Assembly (NCBI GenBank): GCA_937942965.1
Contig: CALDGN010000003.1
Span: forward strand, 1-5,540
From: an uncultured Acidimicrobiales bacterium
Lineage (GTDB): Bacteria > Actinomycetota > Acidimicrobiia > Acidimicrobiales > UBA10347
Reading direction: 5' to 3'
Length of the DNA: 5,540 nucleotides
Part shown: piece by piece, positions 1 through 4,680 of the stretch
Layout: every line of letters starts with the position of its first letter
Position numbering within the stretch: the stretch's first letter is position 1
Translations under genes and position numbers: made by a program
Notes under the pieces: generated by a model
The model's input: only the letters and a program-made list of their open reading frames with translations
Database searches by the model: none
What the model was told of the DNA's origin: nothing

Positions 1-257
1 CGCCGACCGTCGCCCACCACATCGCTGACCTGCCCACGATTCTGCGGCTTGTCGCGACCGGGGTAGCGGCGGCGCTCGTGCCCGACCTCGGTCTGACCGA
101 CCCGCCGCCCGGTATCGACATCGTCGACCTGGAACCGGCGCAGCACCGAGTGATCGATGTGGTGTACCGCTCGGCTTCTGCGAAGCGGCCTGCGATCCAG
201 GCGTTCCTGGCCACGGTTGCCGAGGTCGCCGACGAACTCGGACTGGACCGGTCCTGA
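1..257 (+). CDS. LysR-family transcriptional regulator, C-terminal fragment
   Basis: Only the last 84 codons lie in the window; the reading frame is open from the left edge and ends with TGA at 255-257. The fragment fits the end of a LysR substrate-binding domain. A segment reading LPTILRLVATGVAAALVPDLG (split here as LPTILRLVATG, then VAAALVPDLG) matches the family pattern of a helix, a small-residue turn and a 'valvP' strand. It is followed by the strand IDIVDLEP, the strand VIDVVYRS and a final helix rich in Ala and Val. The N-terminal winged helix-turn-helix is outside the window. LysR proteins bind DNA as tetramers and respond to small ligands, often controlling a divergently transcribed neighbour. 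That neighbour would lie to the left, so the target cannot be guessed. The family call is fairly secure; the specificity is unknown. Confidence 0.8.
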   Translation, partial: PTVAHHIADLPTILRLVATGVAAALVPDLGLTDPPPGIDIVDLEPAQHRVIDVVYRSASAKRPAIQAFLATVAEVADELGLDRS

Positions 258-266
258 CATAGTTGA

Positions 267-300
267 GCGCAACCTGTCGGTTGTGCCAGGATGACTGGCA
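267..300 (+). terminator. Two overlapping hairpins after the LysR gene; possible terminator
   Basis: Ten bases after the LysR stop, GCGCAACC (267-274) can pair with GGTTGTGC (279-286) around a TGTC tetraloop. That gives eight base pairs, one of them G-U. A second hairpin, TGCCAG (284-289) with CTGGCA (295-300) and a 5-base loop, shares bases 284-286 with the first, so both cannot be complete at once. No T-run follows either stem. Terminators without a U-tract are reported in actinobacteria, so a transcription end here is plausible but not shown. Confidence 0.4.
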
Positions 301-404
301 ATTGGTCGGGGAGTGGTTCCTGCGACCTCAAGAGCCCTTGATCTGAAAGTTGGCTCTCGAAGTGTGGTGGCCGCTCGGGTGAACGACCGAACCGGAAGGA
401 ACGT

Positions 405-1025
405 ATGAACTCCAGACTCAAGGCCGTGGTCAAGCAACTGGCCGGCAGCGTCGACAACGAAGTGTTCGCGGCCGCGCCGCGCCCGCACGACCCGGCGGAT
501 TACGTCCGCCCAGACCTCGATGGTTCAGGTCCGGCCGCCGCTGACATCCCGCTTGACGGCACCAAGCCTGACGCATCGCTCGACGTGTGGCCGCCTCGCA
601 CACTCGACGGGTGCCGCGAACCGCTGGCTTCTGAGGCCCCCGATCTTCGTGGCGTATGGGAGTGCTACGAAGGCCGCATGAAGGGCCACGTCGAGCGGGT
701 CGAACAGGCCGGCAACCGGATCACCATCACCACGGGTGGCTTGGTGCACGACATGTTCTGCGACGGCACGCTCGAGAACGGGGTCGATGACGTCGCTGGG
801 TTCGGCGGTTCGCGCATCCGAGTCGCGGCGACGTTCGAAGGCGGCGTGCACAAGCTGCGCCCATTCGGGAAGAAGGTCGTGGCAGTGACCCGCAAGCTCG
901 ATGGCGACGAGATGATCTGGCGCTACGGGCCGTACCGGAACCGGCTGCGTCGCCTTGAGTCCCCACCGTTCGATCATCCCGCGACCCGCGCCGCCGCCGA
1001 GTCAGCCGGCACGCTGCCCGACTAG
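405..1025 (+). CDS. Hypothetical protein, probable small beta-barrel (lipocalin-like) domain
   Basis: This 206-aa protein belongs to no family I can name with confidence. The start is well supported: GGAAGGA at 394-400 is a strong ribosome binding site four bases before the ATG. Residues 1-80 are low in predicted structure, rich in Pro, Asp and Ala, and carry no signal peptide. Residues 81-186 look like one compact domain of alternating short strands and turns: a 'GVWE' opening, then 'HVERVEQAGNRITITTGG', 'HDMFCDGTLENGV', 'RIRVAATFEGG', 'KLRPFG', 'VVAVTRKLDGDEMIWRYG' and a closing Arg-rich strand. This order of polar beta-hairpins starting with a Gly-x-Trp strand resembles lipocalin or fatty-acid-binding barrels, which hold small hydrophobic ligands in the cytoplasm or at membranes. 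The fold is inferred from the pattern only. The gene stands alone, with 35 bases before the toxin-antitoxin pair, which has its own probable promoter. Confidence 0.85.
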   Translation: MNSRLKAVVKQLAGSVDNEVFAAAPRPHDPADYVRPDLDGSGPAAADIPLDGTKPDASLDVWPPRTLDGCREPLASEAPDLRGVWECYEGRMKGHVERVEQAGNRITITTGGLVHDMFCDGTLENGVDDVAGFGGSRIRVAATFEGGVHKLRPFGKKVVAVTRKLDGDEMIWRYGPYRNRLRRLESPPFDHPATRAAAESAGTLPD

Positions 1026-1034
1026 CCACATCCT

Positions 1035-1065
1035 GTCGTATTACGAGATACTCTCGATGTATGAC
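1035..1065 (+). promoter_or_regulatory. Probable leaderless promoter and operator of the toxin-antitoxin operon
   Basis: An imperfect inverted repeat, GTCGTATTACGA (1035-1046) and TCGATGTATGAC (1054-1065), matches at 8 of 12 symmetric positions around a 7-base spacer. GATACT at 1047-1052, in the spacer, would be a -10 box eight bases before the ATG at 1061, giving a transcript that starts at or next to the start codon. No Shine-Dalgarno sequence is visible. Ribbon-helix-helix antitoxins typically bind such dyads and repress their own operon, so this is the likely autoregulatory site. No good -35 box is visible. Confidence 0.5.
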
Positions 1066-1312
1066 AATGATGAGCTTTCGTGTCGAAGACGCCGAAGCCG
1101 AGGACGCTCAACGCTGGGCACACAAGTTAGGAATCGACCGGTCCGAACTGTTGCGCGAAGCGTTGCACCGGCATCTGGTTCGACTTGCCGCAGAACAAGA
1201 CATGACCGCGTACGACGAGTCGCCGATTTCGGAGTCCGAGATGGCGTTGGCCTCGAGCGCTGAGTGGGGTCCCGCTGAAGACTGGTCGGACTGGTCTGAT
1301 GCAGCGGGGTGA
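1061..1312 (+). CDS. Ribbon-helix-helix (CopG-type) antitoxin of a MazF-type toxin
   Basis: The 83-aa product has the layout of a ribbon-helix-helix antitoxin. A DNA-contacting strand (MMSFRV, residues 3-8) is followed by helix 1 (about 10-24) and helix 2, whose sequence DRSELLREALHRHLVRL (26-42) carries the typical 'RSELLREAL' turn and helix. The remainder is acidic and rich in Ser and Trp, ending in WSDWSD (75-80). Such tails usually wrap the toxin and block its active site. The protein should dimerise, bind the dyad overlapping its own start and repress the operon. Its last 14 bases overlap the toxin gene, giving translational coupling. Three in-frame ATGs (1061, 1067, 1070) are possible. 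I prefer 1061 because a -10-like box lies eight bases upstream and no ribosome binding site supports the others. Confidence 0.88.
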   Translation: MTMMSFRVEDAEAEDAQRWAHKLGIDRSELLREALHRHLVRLAAEQDMTAYDESPISESEMALASSAEWGPAEDWSDWSDAAG

Positions 1313-1607
1313 AATCTGGTTCGCTGAGACCCCAGGCGGTGATCGACCAGTCCTGGTGCTGACGCGAGACCCGGTTGCAGGCCGCATTGGATATGTGGTC
1401 GTCGCAGCCCTGACTCGCACGGTCCGAGGCCTCGTGTCAGAGCTCGAACTGACTGCGGCCGCGGATGGTGTGCCGTCGGACTGCGTCGTGAACTTCGACA
1501 ACATCCATACCCTGCCTCGGAGTTCGTTCAGGCGTGTGATCGCGACCCTGGGGGCTCCCCGAATGGCCCAGGCGTGCCAGACCCTTCGCGACGCAACTGG
1601 TTGTTGA
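1299..1607 (+). CDS. MazF/PemK-family endoribonuclease toxin
   Basis: This 102-aa protein is a clear MazF-family toxin, an RNase that cuts mRNA (and in some members tRNA or rRNA) at short sequence motifs and stops growth when the antitoxin is degraded. The signature opening MQRGEIWFAETPGGDRPVLV (1-20) forms the first strands of the SH3-like barrel. Arg16 in DRPVLVL and Thr39 in VVAALTRTVRG match the catalytic Arg25 and Thr48 of Bacillus subtilis MazF. The conserved 'SELEL' strand (47-51), the 'DCVVNFDNIHTLP' stretch (about 61-73) and a C-terminal helix also fit, and the length is normal for the family. It starts inside the antitoxin gene with no ribosome binding site of its own, so its translation probably depends on ribosomes finishing the antitoxin. 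No key residue is missing, so I expect it to be active. The RNA target cannot be read from the sequence. Confidence 0.94.
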   Translation: MQRGEIWFAETPGGDRPVLVLTRDPVAGRIGYVVVAALTRTVRGLVSELELTAAADGVPSDCVVNFDNIHTLPRSSFRRVIATLGAPRMAQACQTLRDATGC

Positions 1608-1708
1608 TCCCGAGGCAACGCTCGCCGTCGCAAACGATGTGAATGAAACAAACCGACTGCGCTGCCAAGCTGCCGGCCATAGCGACCGTCGGCGGTAGCG
1701 TCGCCAGG

Positions 1709-2413
1709 GTGCAGGTGATCGGTGCAGGGTTCGGCAGGACCGGGACGCTCTCGCTGAAGCAGGCGTTGGAGGAGCTCGGGTTCGGTCCCTGCTATCACAT
1801 GCAAGAAGTGATGCGTCGACCGTCGCATGTGCGGCTTTGGCTCGACTATGCCGAGACGGGCAACGCTCCGTGGGATGAGTTGTTCGACCGGTTCGGGTCG
1901 GGCGTGGACTATCCCGTCGCAAACGTCTGGGCCGAGCTCGCCGAGCACTATCCCGACGCCAGGGTGATCCTGACCGTGCGCGATCCCGAACGTTGGTGGG
2001 AAAGCACCAACTCGACCGTCTACGGCTTTCGCACGGCGTTTGCACCATGGTTTCGGGTGGCGGTTCCGCACATCGGACGGTTTGTGGAGATGGTCGAGAA
2101 GTGCGTATGGGTAGGCCTCTTTGACGGACGGTTCGCCGATCGAGACCATGCGATTGGGGTATTCGACGACCACAGTGAGCTTGTTCGGTCCACGTGCCCG
2201 CCTGAGCGGCTGCTTGAGTTCGAGGTGGCGCAAGGCTGGGAACCGTTATGCGCGTTCCTCGATGTTCCAGTTCCTAACAAGCCGTTTCCTCACGTCAACG
2301 ATGCTGCAGCGACGAAGCGCGCCGTCACGTCGGCGCACTACGTCACCCGGGCGCTCCCGTTTGTTGGCGCCTCGGTCGCCGCAGGGGTCGCCATCCGGCG
2401 GATGCGCGGTTAG
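1709..2413 (+). CDS. Sulfotransferase-family protein
   Basis: The product (235 aa from the GTG at 1709) belongs to the P-loop sulfotransferase superfamily (Sulfotransfer_4-like). Members of this superfamily move a sulfo group from PAPS to an acceptor; for this subgroup the acceptor is generally unknown. Residues 5-17 (GAGFGRTGTLSLK) form the 5'-phosphosulfate loop. The stretch VRDPERWWES, with Arg91 and Ser99, is the usual 3'-phosphate binding site. 'YHMQEV' and the C-terminal 'GWEPLCAFL...P.KPFPHVND' are also typical of this subgroup. The last about 20 residues contain a short hydrophobic helix (ALPFVGASVAAGVAI) followed by IRRMRG, which might touch the membrane. An ATG at 1643 would add 22 residues, but they lie upstream of the first conserved strand and use codons rare here (AAA, ATA, AGG), so I prefer 1709. 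The gene follows the toxin by about 100 bases and is probably unrelated to it. Confidence 0.85.
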   Translation: MQVIGAGFGRTGTLSLKQALEELGFGPCYHMQEVMRRPSHVRLWLDYAETGNAPWDELFDRFGSGVDYPVANVWAELAEHYPDARVILTVRDPERWWESTNSTVYGFRTAFAPWFRVAVPHIGRFVEMVEKCVWVGLFDGRFADRDHAIGVFDDHSELVRSTCPPERLLEFEVAQGWEPLCAFLDVPVPNKPFPHVNDAAATKRAVTSAHYVTRALPFVGASVAAGVAIRRMRG

Positions 2414-2591
2414 TTCGCTCAGCCGGGCCACGGGCAGTATCATGTCCGTCGCCGACCGCATCCGGCCATCGCAAGTCCGAACAGGTCGGTGCTGCTGCGG
2501 GAAGTTGCGCAAACCCCTGAGGTCGTTGTCTACGGAGCTGCTGGACTGCGCTCTGCGAGAGGCTGTCACACGGCTGCCGTAGGTCGCACCC

Positions 2592-2954
2592 ATGGGGCAG
2601 AAGATCTGGACTGCGGCTGAGCTTGACGAGATGACGCCTGCCGAGCGGAAGCGGATCTTTGAAGACTCGATTGTCTGGGATCTTGACGATGCGCCGACAG
2701 AGCTGATTGAGCGGGCTCGCCGCAAGGTTGAGAAGCGGATCGCCGAAAACCGAAGGCAAGCAGTCGGCTTGACCAAGTCTCGCCGCGAAGTTCGCGCGAC
2801 TCAGGCCTTCTTCGAAGAACTCGACCAGCAGCTTGGCGACGAGCGAGGCCCAAGCGGCGAGCCGAGCAGCTACGACTTTCAAAGCCATGAGCTGATTGCG
2901 ATTGTCGAGCGCTTCGCCGACGACTGGGATCGGCTGCCTGAGCTGATCGAATAG
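2592..2954 (+). CDS. Hypothetical charged helical protein, 120 aa
   Basis: I do not recognise this family with certainty. The start is supported by AGGT at 2581-2584, seven bases before the ATG. The protein has no signal peptide, membrane segment or cysteine. Residues 7-52 form an ordered-looking block: 'WTAAELDEMTPAERKRIFEDSIVWDLDDAPTELIERARRKVEKRI', read as 'WTAAELDEMTPAERKR', 'IFEDSIVWDLDDAPTEL' and 'IERARRKVEKRI'. The 'F..SIV.DLDD.P.E....R..VE.RI' part resembles short actinobacterial proteins that I recall only as hypotheticals. A basic middle (54-70), a Gly-Pro-Ser linker (83-93) and an acidic C-terminal helix (97-120) follow. The overall look is of an intracellular protein built for protein or nucleic-acid contacts. 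An antitoxin-like role is conceivable, but no toxin lies next to it. An 11-bp palindrome, ACGGC-T-GCCGT at 2570-2580, sits directly before its ribosome binding site. Confidence 0.75.
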   Translation: MGQKIWTAAELDEMTPAERKRIFEDSIVWDLDDAPTELIERARRKVEKRIAENRRQAVGLTKSRREVRATQAFFEELDQQLGDERGPSGEPSSYDFQSHELIAIVERFADDWDRLPELIE

Positions 2955-2975
2955 TCGACGGTCCCGGTTGGCTTG

Positions 2976-2993
2976 CGGTGAGCTAGCGCACCG
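2976..2993. repeat. 18-bp near-perfect palindrome between the 120-aa gene and the hydrolase
   Basis: CGGTGAGCT followed by AGCGCACCG is symmetric at 8 of 9 base pairs. It begins 22 bases after the stop of the upstream gene and ends 22 bases before the hydrolase -35 box. It could be a terminator hairpin (a CGGTG/CACCG stem with an 8-base loop, no T-run) or a protein-binding site. It does not share the motif of the two hydrolase-TetR palindromes. Confidence 0.4.
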
Positions 2994-3014
2994 GCTGGCA
3001 GCGAAACCTCCTGC

Positions 3015-3043
3015 TTGCCATCAAACCGAGTGATCACTACATT
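3015..3043 (+). promoter_or_regulatory. Promoter of the alpha/beta hydrolase gene (leaderless)
   Basis: TTGCCA (3015-3020) matches the -35 consensus TTGACA at five of six bases. After an exact 17-base spacer comes TACATT (3038-3043), a TAnnnT -10 box. Transcription should begin near 3050-3051, at the ATG of the hydrolase. The TTG at 3015 could be read as an earlier in-frame start codon, but it is better explained as the -35 box. Confidence 0.6.
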
Positions 3044-3045
3044 TG
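3022..3045. promoter_or_regulatory. Operator 1: 24-bp palindrome over the hydrolase promoter, probable TetR site
   Basis: The left half CAAACCGAGTGA and the right half TCACTACATTTG are symmetric at 9 of 12 base pairs. They include a perfect 10-bp centre, AGTGATCACT (3029-3038), and outer CAAA/TTTG arms. The site fills the spacer and covers the -10 box, so a bound protein would block RNA polymerase. It resembles the palindrome before the TetR gene (3926-3955), which points to that TetR protein as the repressor. Confidence 0.6.
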
Positions 3046-3050
3046 TAGGT

Positions 3051-3935
3051 ATGAGCTCCCTCACCGCCAAAGCCGCAAGCGCCCTCTTCCGCCAACCGCC
3101 CGACCGCTGGATCGAAACTCAGCCCGGTACTGCAGTGGCCTGCCGCAAGATCGGAACTGGACCAGATGTGCTCTTCGTGCATGGCTGGCCAGCGAGCGGG
3201 GCGACCTACCGTGGCCTCTTGCCTCATCTCGTCGATCACGTGACCTGCCATCTGATCGACCTTCCCGGTGCCGGTACCAGCCGATTCGACGAGAAGTCGG
3301 ACCTATCGATCACAGGCCACGCAGCAGCCGTGCGCACTGTGATGGACGAACTCGAGCTCGATGACGTCGCCGTCGTCGGGCACGACAGCGGCGGCATGTT
3401 CGCTCGCTTCGCACTAGCCGGCGACGAACGGGTCCGAGCCTGGGGTCTCGTCGACACCGAACAGCCACCGAAGCCACATTGGCGCTTCGCTGCGTTTCTC
3501 AAGATCAAGTACGTACCGAAATTCGAGAGCGTCTTGGCGTGGGCGGTGAACCAACAACGTCTTCGTCGCAACGAGTTCGTCCTTGGGTCATGCTTTCAGG
3601 ACTCGTCACTACTCGACGGTGAGTTCGAGGAGTTTTTTCTTCGCCCTCTCGCCCAGGACCAGCACCGGCAGATGGGCGCTGGAATGTTCGCCCGCAACTT
3701 CGACATGGCACTATTCGGTGAGCTGGCGGGCCTCCACGCCAAGATCGAAGTACCCGTCCATCTCGTCTGGGGTGATGACGACCCATTCTTCCCCTTGGAC
3801 CGAACAAAGACAATGATGGCTGGCTTCGGCGGTCCGGTCGACCTCACGGTGATCGAGGGCGGACGACTCTTCCACCATGAGGAGTTCCCTGATCAGGTCG
3901 CCGCAGCGCTGTTGCCGATACTGACGGGCAACTGA
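3051..3935 (+). CDS. Alpha/beta-fold hydrolase with aspartate nucleophile (haloalkane dehalogenase/epoxide hydrolase-like)
   Basis: The 294-aa product has the order of an alpha/beta hydrolase. The strand VLFVHGWP (40-47) supplies the HGWP oxyanion element. 'IDLPGAGTS' (69-77) comes next, then the nucleophile elbow VVGHDSGG (108-115) with Asp112 as nucleophile, as in haloalkane dehalogenases and epoxide hydrolases. A helical cap spans about 136-225, and the strand VHLVWGDDDPFFP (236-248) carries Asp244 as the usual acid. Asp135 after the preceding strand is an alternative acid. The C-terminal motif reads GGRLFHHEEFP (270-280), and the normal catalytic-His position is Leu273. His275 or His276 may take the role, or the chemistry may differ. 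Ser113 and Met116 replace the two arginines of fluoroacetate dehalogenases, so that activity is unlikely. No signal peptide is seen, so it is cytoplasmic. The start at 3051 fits the promoter. It probably forms a regulated unit with the downstream TetR gene. Substrate unknown. Confidence 0.9.
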   Translation: MSSLTAKAASALFRQPPDRWIETQPGTAVACRKIGTGPDVLFVHGWPASGATYRGLLPHLVDHVTCHLIDLPGAGTSRFDEKSDLSITGHAAAVRTVMDELELDDVAVVGHDSGGMFARFALAGDERVRAWGLVDTEQPPKPHWRFAAFLKIKYVPKFESVLAWAVNQQRLRRNEFVLGSCFQDSSLLDGEFEEFFLRPLAQDQHRQMGAGMFARNFDMALFGELAGLHAKIEVPVHLVWGDDDPFFPLDRTKTMMAGFGGPVDLTVIEGGRLFHHEEFPDQVAAALLPILTGN

Positions 3936-3950
3936 ACTGGCCGGTACTGT
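3921..3950 (+). promoter_or_regulatory. Probable promoter of the TetR gene inside the end of the hydrolase gene
   Basis: CTGACG (3921-3926), 18 bases, then TACTGT (3945-3950, a TAnnnT box) would start transcription near 3957-3959, at the GTG codon of the TetR gene. The boxes are weaker than those before the hydrolase, and read-through from the hydrolase is equally possible. The main support is that box, palindrome and start codon are spaced as they are before the hydrolase. Confidence 0.4.
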
Positions 3951-3955
3951 TGCCC
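3926..3955. promoter_or_regulatory. Operator 2: 30-bp palindrome before the TetR gene, probable autoregulation site
   Basis: The left half GGGCAACTGAACTGG and the right half CCGGTACTGTTGCCC are symmetric at 12 of 15 base pairs. The site spans the hydrolase stop codon (3933-3935) and the probable -10 box of the TetR gene. Its 24-bp core (3929-3952) shares 13 of 24 bases with operator 1 at 3022-3045. The same sequence could fold in RNA, so a terminator or attenuator role is a second possibility. Confidence 0.6.
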
Positions 3956-3958
3956 CCT

Positions 3959-4495
3959 GTGGGCTACAGGTATAGCCGGGACGAGATCCTGGTCGCAGCG
4001 GTGGAGGCAGTTGCCGAGGATGGTCTCTCGACACTCACCTTTGGGCGACTGGCCAAAAGGATGGGCATCAGCGATCGAGCGATCGTCTACTACTTCCCGT
4101 CAAAGGCCGACCTAATCAGCGCCACCATTGCAGCAATCGGTGCCGAACTCATCGACGTGCTCGACGACGCATTCGGAAGCGAACCACTCGCACCAACGCA
4201 GTTGATCCGCCGCGCCTGGCCGACCGTGTCGGCACCGTCGAACGAGACCGTTTTTCGGGTCTTCTTCGAGCTCGTCGGTCTGAGTGGCGCCGGCATTGAG
4301 CCATTCGCAACTCTGGCGCCCGCGCTTCTGAACGCATGGGCAGAGTGGCTTGTGCCGCACATCGAGGTACCTGACGGATCGACTGCAAAATCCGAGTCGT
4401 ACCGAATCATGGCCACGCTCGATGGCCTGCTCATCATTCAGGTTCAACTCGGCCCCGACGCAGCCGCCGGCGCGGCGCAAGCCATGGGAGTCTGA
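3959..4495 (+). CDS. TetR/AcrR-family transcriptional regulator
   Basis: The 178-aa product (from GTG 3959) is a TetR-family repressor. Residues 7-53 form the DNA-binding domain: helix 1 (SRDEILVAAVEAVAEDG), helix 2 (TFGRLAKRMG, 27-36) and the recognition helix with the classic ending SDRAIVYYFPSKADL (38-52). The C-terminal domain (about 55-178) is helical and divergent, as usual for the ligand-binding and dimerisation part. It is rather short for the family and ends in an Ala-rich tail. The protein should bind a palindrome as a dimer and leave it when a small ligand binds. The two similar palindromes before the hydrolase and before this gene are its likely targets, implying control of both. 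A TTG at 3950 is an alternative start adding three residues, but it lies inside the palindrome. I prefer 3959, which has the same distance to the palindrome as the hydrolase start has to its own. Confidence 0.92.
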   Translation: MGYRYSRDEILVAAVEAVAEDGLSTLTFGRLAKRMGISDRAIVYYFPSKADLISATIAAIGAELIDVLDDAFGSEPLAPTQLIRRAWPTVSAPSNETVFRVFFELVGLSGAGIEPFATLAPALLNAWAEWLVPHIEVPDGSTAKSESYRIMATLDGLLIIQVQLGPDAAAGAAQAMGV

Positions 4496-4528
4496 AGTTC
4501 TAACTCGATTGTGTAGTCCACAACACTT

Positions 4529-4606
4529 TGGTACCCCCGGTGGGATTCGAACCCACGACCTATGGATTAAAAGTCCACTGCGCTAACCAGACTGCGCCAC
4601 GGAGGC
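4529..4606 (-). tRNA. tRNA-Lys (anticodon UUU), CCA end encoded
   Basis: Read on the minus strand, the cloverleaf is complete. The acceptor stem is GCCTCCG (4606-4600) with CGGGGGT (4539-4533). The D-arm has GCGC stems around AGTCTGGTTA, and the anticodon arm is GTGGA-CTTTTAA-TCCAT. The variable loop is five bases, and the T-arm is GTGGG-TTCGAAT-CCCAC. The anticodon TTT is at 4571-4569, with A37, so the tRNA reads lysine AAA/AAG codons. The discriminator is A (4532), and the CCA end is encoded at 4531-4529. The acceptor stem has two wobble pairs, G1-U72 and U4-G69, the first unusual. A TAnnnT box (TACGCT on the minus strand, 4618-4613) lies just upstream. The gene is convergent with the TetR gene and divergent from the small zinc-finger gene. 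Confidence 0.96.
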
Positions 4607-4612
4607 GTGCTG

Positions 4613-4618
4613 AGCGTA
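4613..4618 (-). promoter_or_regulatory. Probable -10 box of the tRNA-Lys gene
   Basis: The minus strand reads TACGCT here, matching TAnnnT, with its end seven bases before the first base of the tRNA. Transcription would then start at or next to the mature 5' end. No convincing -35 box is visible at the right distance; the nearest, GTGACC, is 20 bases away. Confidence 0.35.
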
Positions 4619-4645
4619 CCGGCAGAAGGTCCCGTGCTGGTCACG

Positions 4646-4673
4646 TTTACTGGGCATCGTCGGTCGGTATCGT
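4646..4673 (+). promoter_or_regulatory. Probable leaderless promoter of the small zinc-finger-like gene
   Basis: TTTACT (4646-4651), 16 bases, then TATCGT (4668-4673, TAnnnT) ends seven bases before the GTG start at 4681. No properly spaced Shine-Dalgarno sequence exists; AGGG ends only one base before the GTG. A leaderless transcript is therefore the best explanation. The promoter is divergent from that of the tRNA gene, the two -10 boxes lying about 50 bases apart. Confidence 0.45.
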
Positions 4674-4680
4674 CCAGGGC

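Noticed and set aside
1643..1708. ATG start giving the sulfotransferase 22 more residues
   Set aside because: It has no ribosome binding site, uses codons rare in this window, and lies before the first conserved strand of the family. It is kept as an alternative only.
1127..2233. A 368-codon open frame on the minus strand
   Set aside because: It lies opposite the antitoxin, MazF and sulfotransferase genes, shows no recognisable domain, and results from GC-rich codon bias on the other strand.
2414..2591. Possible small gene between the sulfotransferase and the 120-aa gene
   Set aside because: No frame here has both a supported start and a sensible protein. The open frame at 2121-2582 is a shadow of the sulfotransferase gene that runs on.
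3015..3050. TTG start giving the hydrolase 12 more residues
   Set aside because: The TTG is part of a near-consensus -35 box with a 17-base spacer, and the extra residues would be coded by the promoter and operator.
4509..4523. Hairpin TTGTG/CACAA between the TetR gene and the tRNA, as a two-way terminator
   Set aside because: The stem has only five pairs and no T-run follows on either strand, so it is too weak to call.
4528..4680. Upstream extension of the zinc-finger reading frame, beginning with a VPPVGFEPTTYGLK-like sequence
   Set aside because: This is the antisense translation of the tRNA-Lys gene, a well-known false protein motif. The real gene starts at GTG 4681.
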